Source: Acidobacteriota bacterium (lineage in GTDB: Bacteria > Acidobacteriota > Terriglobia > Versatilivoradales > Versatilivoraceae). Taken from it: a stretch of 32,565 nucleotides of DNA. This document shows positions 32,179 to 32,565 of the stretch, in pieces (position 1 is the first letter of the stretch; each line of letters opens with the position of its first letter). Location of the stretch: positions 1-32,565 of the forward strand of contig JAKEER010000217.1 of NCBI GenBank assembly GCA_022616615.1, given 5' to 3'. Both the position numbers and the translations under genes were made by a program. The notes under the pieces were generated by a model. The model was not told the DNA's origin and ran no database searches. It worked only from the letters and a program-made list of their open reading frames with translations.

Positions 32179-32476
32179 CCAAGGGCTTCGCCCTTGATCT
32201 GGAGATTGGACATTGTGGCTCCCCTCCTCGGCTGAGGAGGGGCGGGCGCTGGCGCAGCCTGCGCCGGGGTGGTGCGACCGGTCTTTGCGGAAACCTCTAA
32301 TCGAGTGCTTCGTGTCACAAACTTGCATCTTCGACACGAAACGCTCGAATGATGAGTTTCGAGTCACCCTTCAGACCACCCCCGTGCCGTTGCGCGGCAC
32401 TTCCCCTCCTGATCTCAGGGGAGCCCGAAAAACGTCCAATCTGCAGCCAAGGGCTTCGCCCTTGATATCCCCAGCG
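32179..32476. repeat. Symmetric composite repeat with family E element at its centre
   Basis: The 20-mer CCAAGGGCTTCGCCCTTGAT, itself a hairpin, occurs at 32179-32198 and 32457-32476. Just inside, AGATTGGAC (about 32203-32211) pairs with GTCCAATCT (about 32434-32442). The centre (32216-32420) is an inverted-repeat element with ends GGCTCCCCTCC and AGGGGAGCC. The first 20-mer starts directly after the stop codon of the acyltransferase fusion, so it may end transcription, but no T-run follows. Confidence 0.7.
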
Positions 32477-32565
32477 CAGTGACCTTGAAAGCCCGAAGCG
32501 CCAGCGAGGGCCAGTCGCAATTACCCTCGCTGGCGCTTCGGGCTTTCAGACCTCGCGGAAACGAG
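32457..32565 (-). repeat. Modular palindromic element, family C, copy 3 (cut by window end)
   Basis: Read on the minus strand it matches copy 1 (24761-24918) in both flanks: CGTTTCCGCGAGGTCTGAAA on one side and GGGGATATCAAGGGC on the other. The hairpin core (AGCGAGGGTAATTGCGACTG) is, however, in the opposite orientation to that in copy 1. The left module continues beyond the window. Confidence 0.8.

Overview
The window looks like chromosomal DNA of an acidobacterium (Acidobacteriota, probably Terriglobia/Solibacteres-like), with moderately high GC. The main evidence is a 1060-residue Oar-type TonB-dependent receptor with an N-terminal carboxypeptidase-regulatory domain. Secreted prolyl-oligopeptidase, DUF4091, DUF1080-ThuA and GMC proteins, and many dispersed palindromic repeats between genes, fit the same picture. 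This is inference from gene content; no rRNA, tRNA or CRISPR array was seen.

Layout. 1-455: repeat patch. 456-3008: small plus-strand genes (TPR-like protein, DUF2784 membrane protein, DUF1772-like membrane protein, SnoaL/SgcJ-like protein). 3145-6535: candidate promoter and the TonB-dependent receptor. 6598-6859: decayed fragment of a hybrid histidine kinase. 7092-8547 (minus): cupin and BadF/NagK-type sugar kinase. 8912-13152: secreted DUF4091/GH123-like protein and S9 peptidase. 13168-13660: GxxExxY nuclease-fold gene inside terminal inverted repeats. 13666-16343 (minus): DUF1080-ThuA protein and a ketose 3-epimerase-type TIM barrel. 16640-18709 (plus): OB-fold lipoprotein and GMC oxidoreductase. 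18779-20985: truncated DUF1028-type tail, SAM hydroxide adenosyltransferase, VanX-type dipeptidase. 21213-23206 (minus): pgsA overlapping a DUF512 PDZ/radical-SAM gene. 23406-24725: two exported proteins of unknown function. 25052-26272 (minus): exported protein with three Rid domains. 26561-28702 (minus): overlapping operon of an Lrp regulator, a conserved hypothetical and a Cys/Met-metabolism PLP enzyme. 29338-32178: 946-residue acyl-activating enzyme/ACP/PlsC fusion. 32179-32565: more repeats.

Functionally, the centre (7558-18709) reads as sugar catabolism. An FAD-dependent GMC dehydrogenase, a DUF1080 (3-keto-glycoside hydrolase family) plus ThuA protein, and a D-tagatose 3-epimerase-family enzyme together suggest a 3-keto-sugar route. 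A sugar kinase and a glycosidase-like protein lie nearby. pgsA and the acyltransferase fusion concern membrane lipids.

The most striking structure is in the mobile and repetitive DNA. At least six palindromic repeat families occur. One roughly 150-bp element with inverted ends and a 9-10 bp target duplication sits in frame inside the acyltransferase fusion gene and adds exactly 53 codons without breaking it. A second family has two copies whose hairpin core is inverted relative to matching flanks, and a third copy in which the core is replaced.
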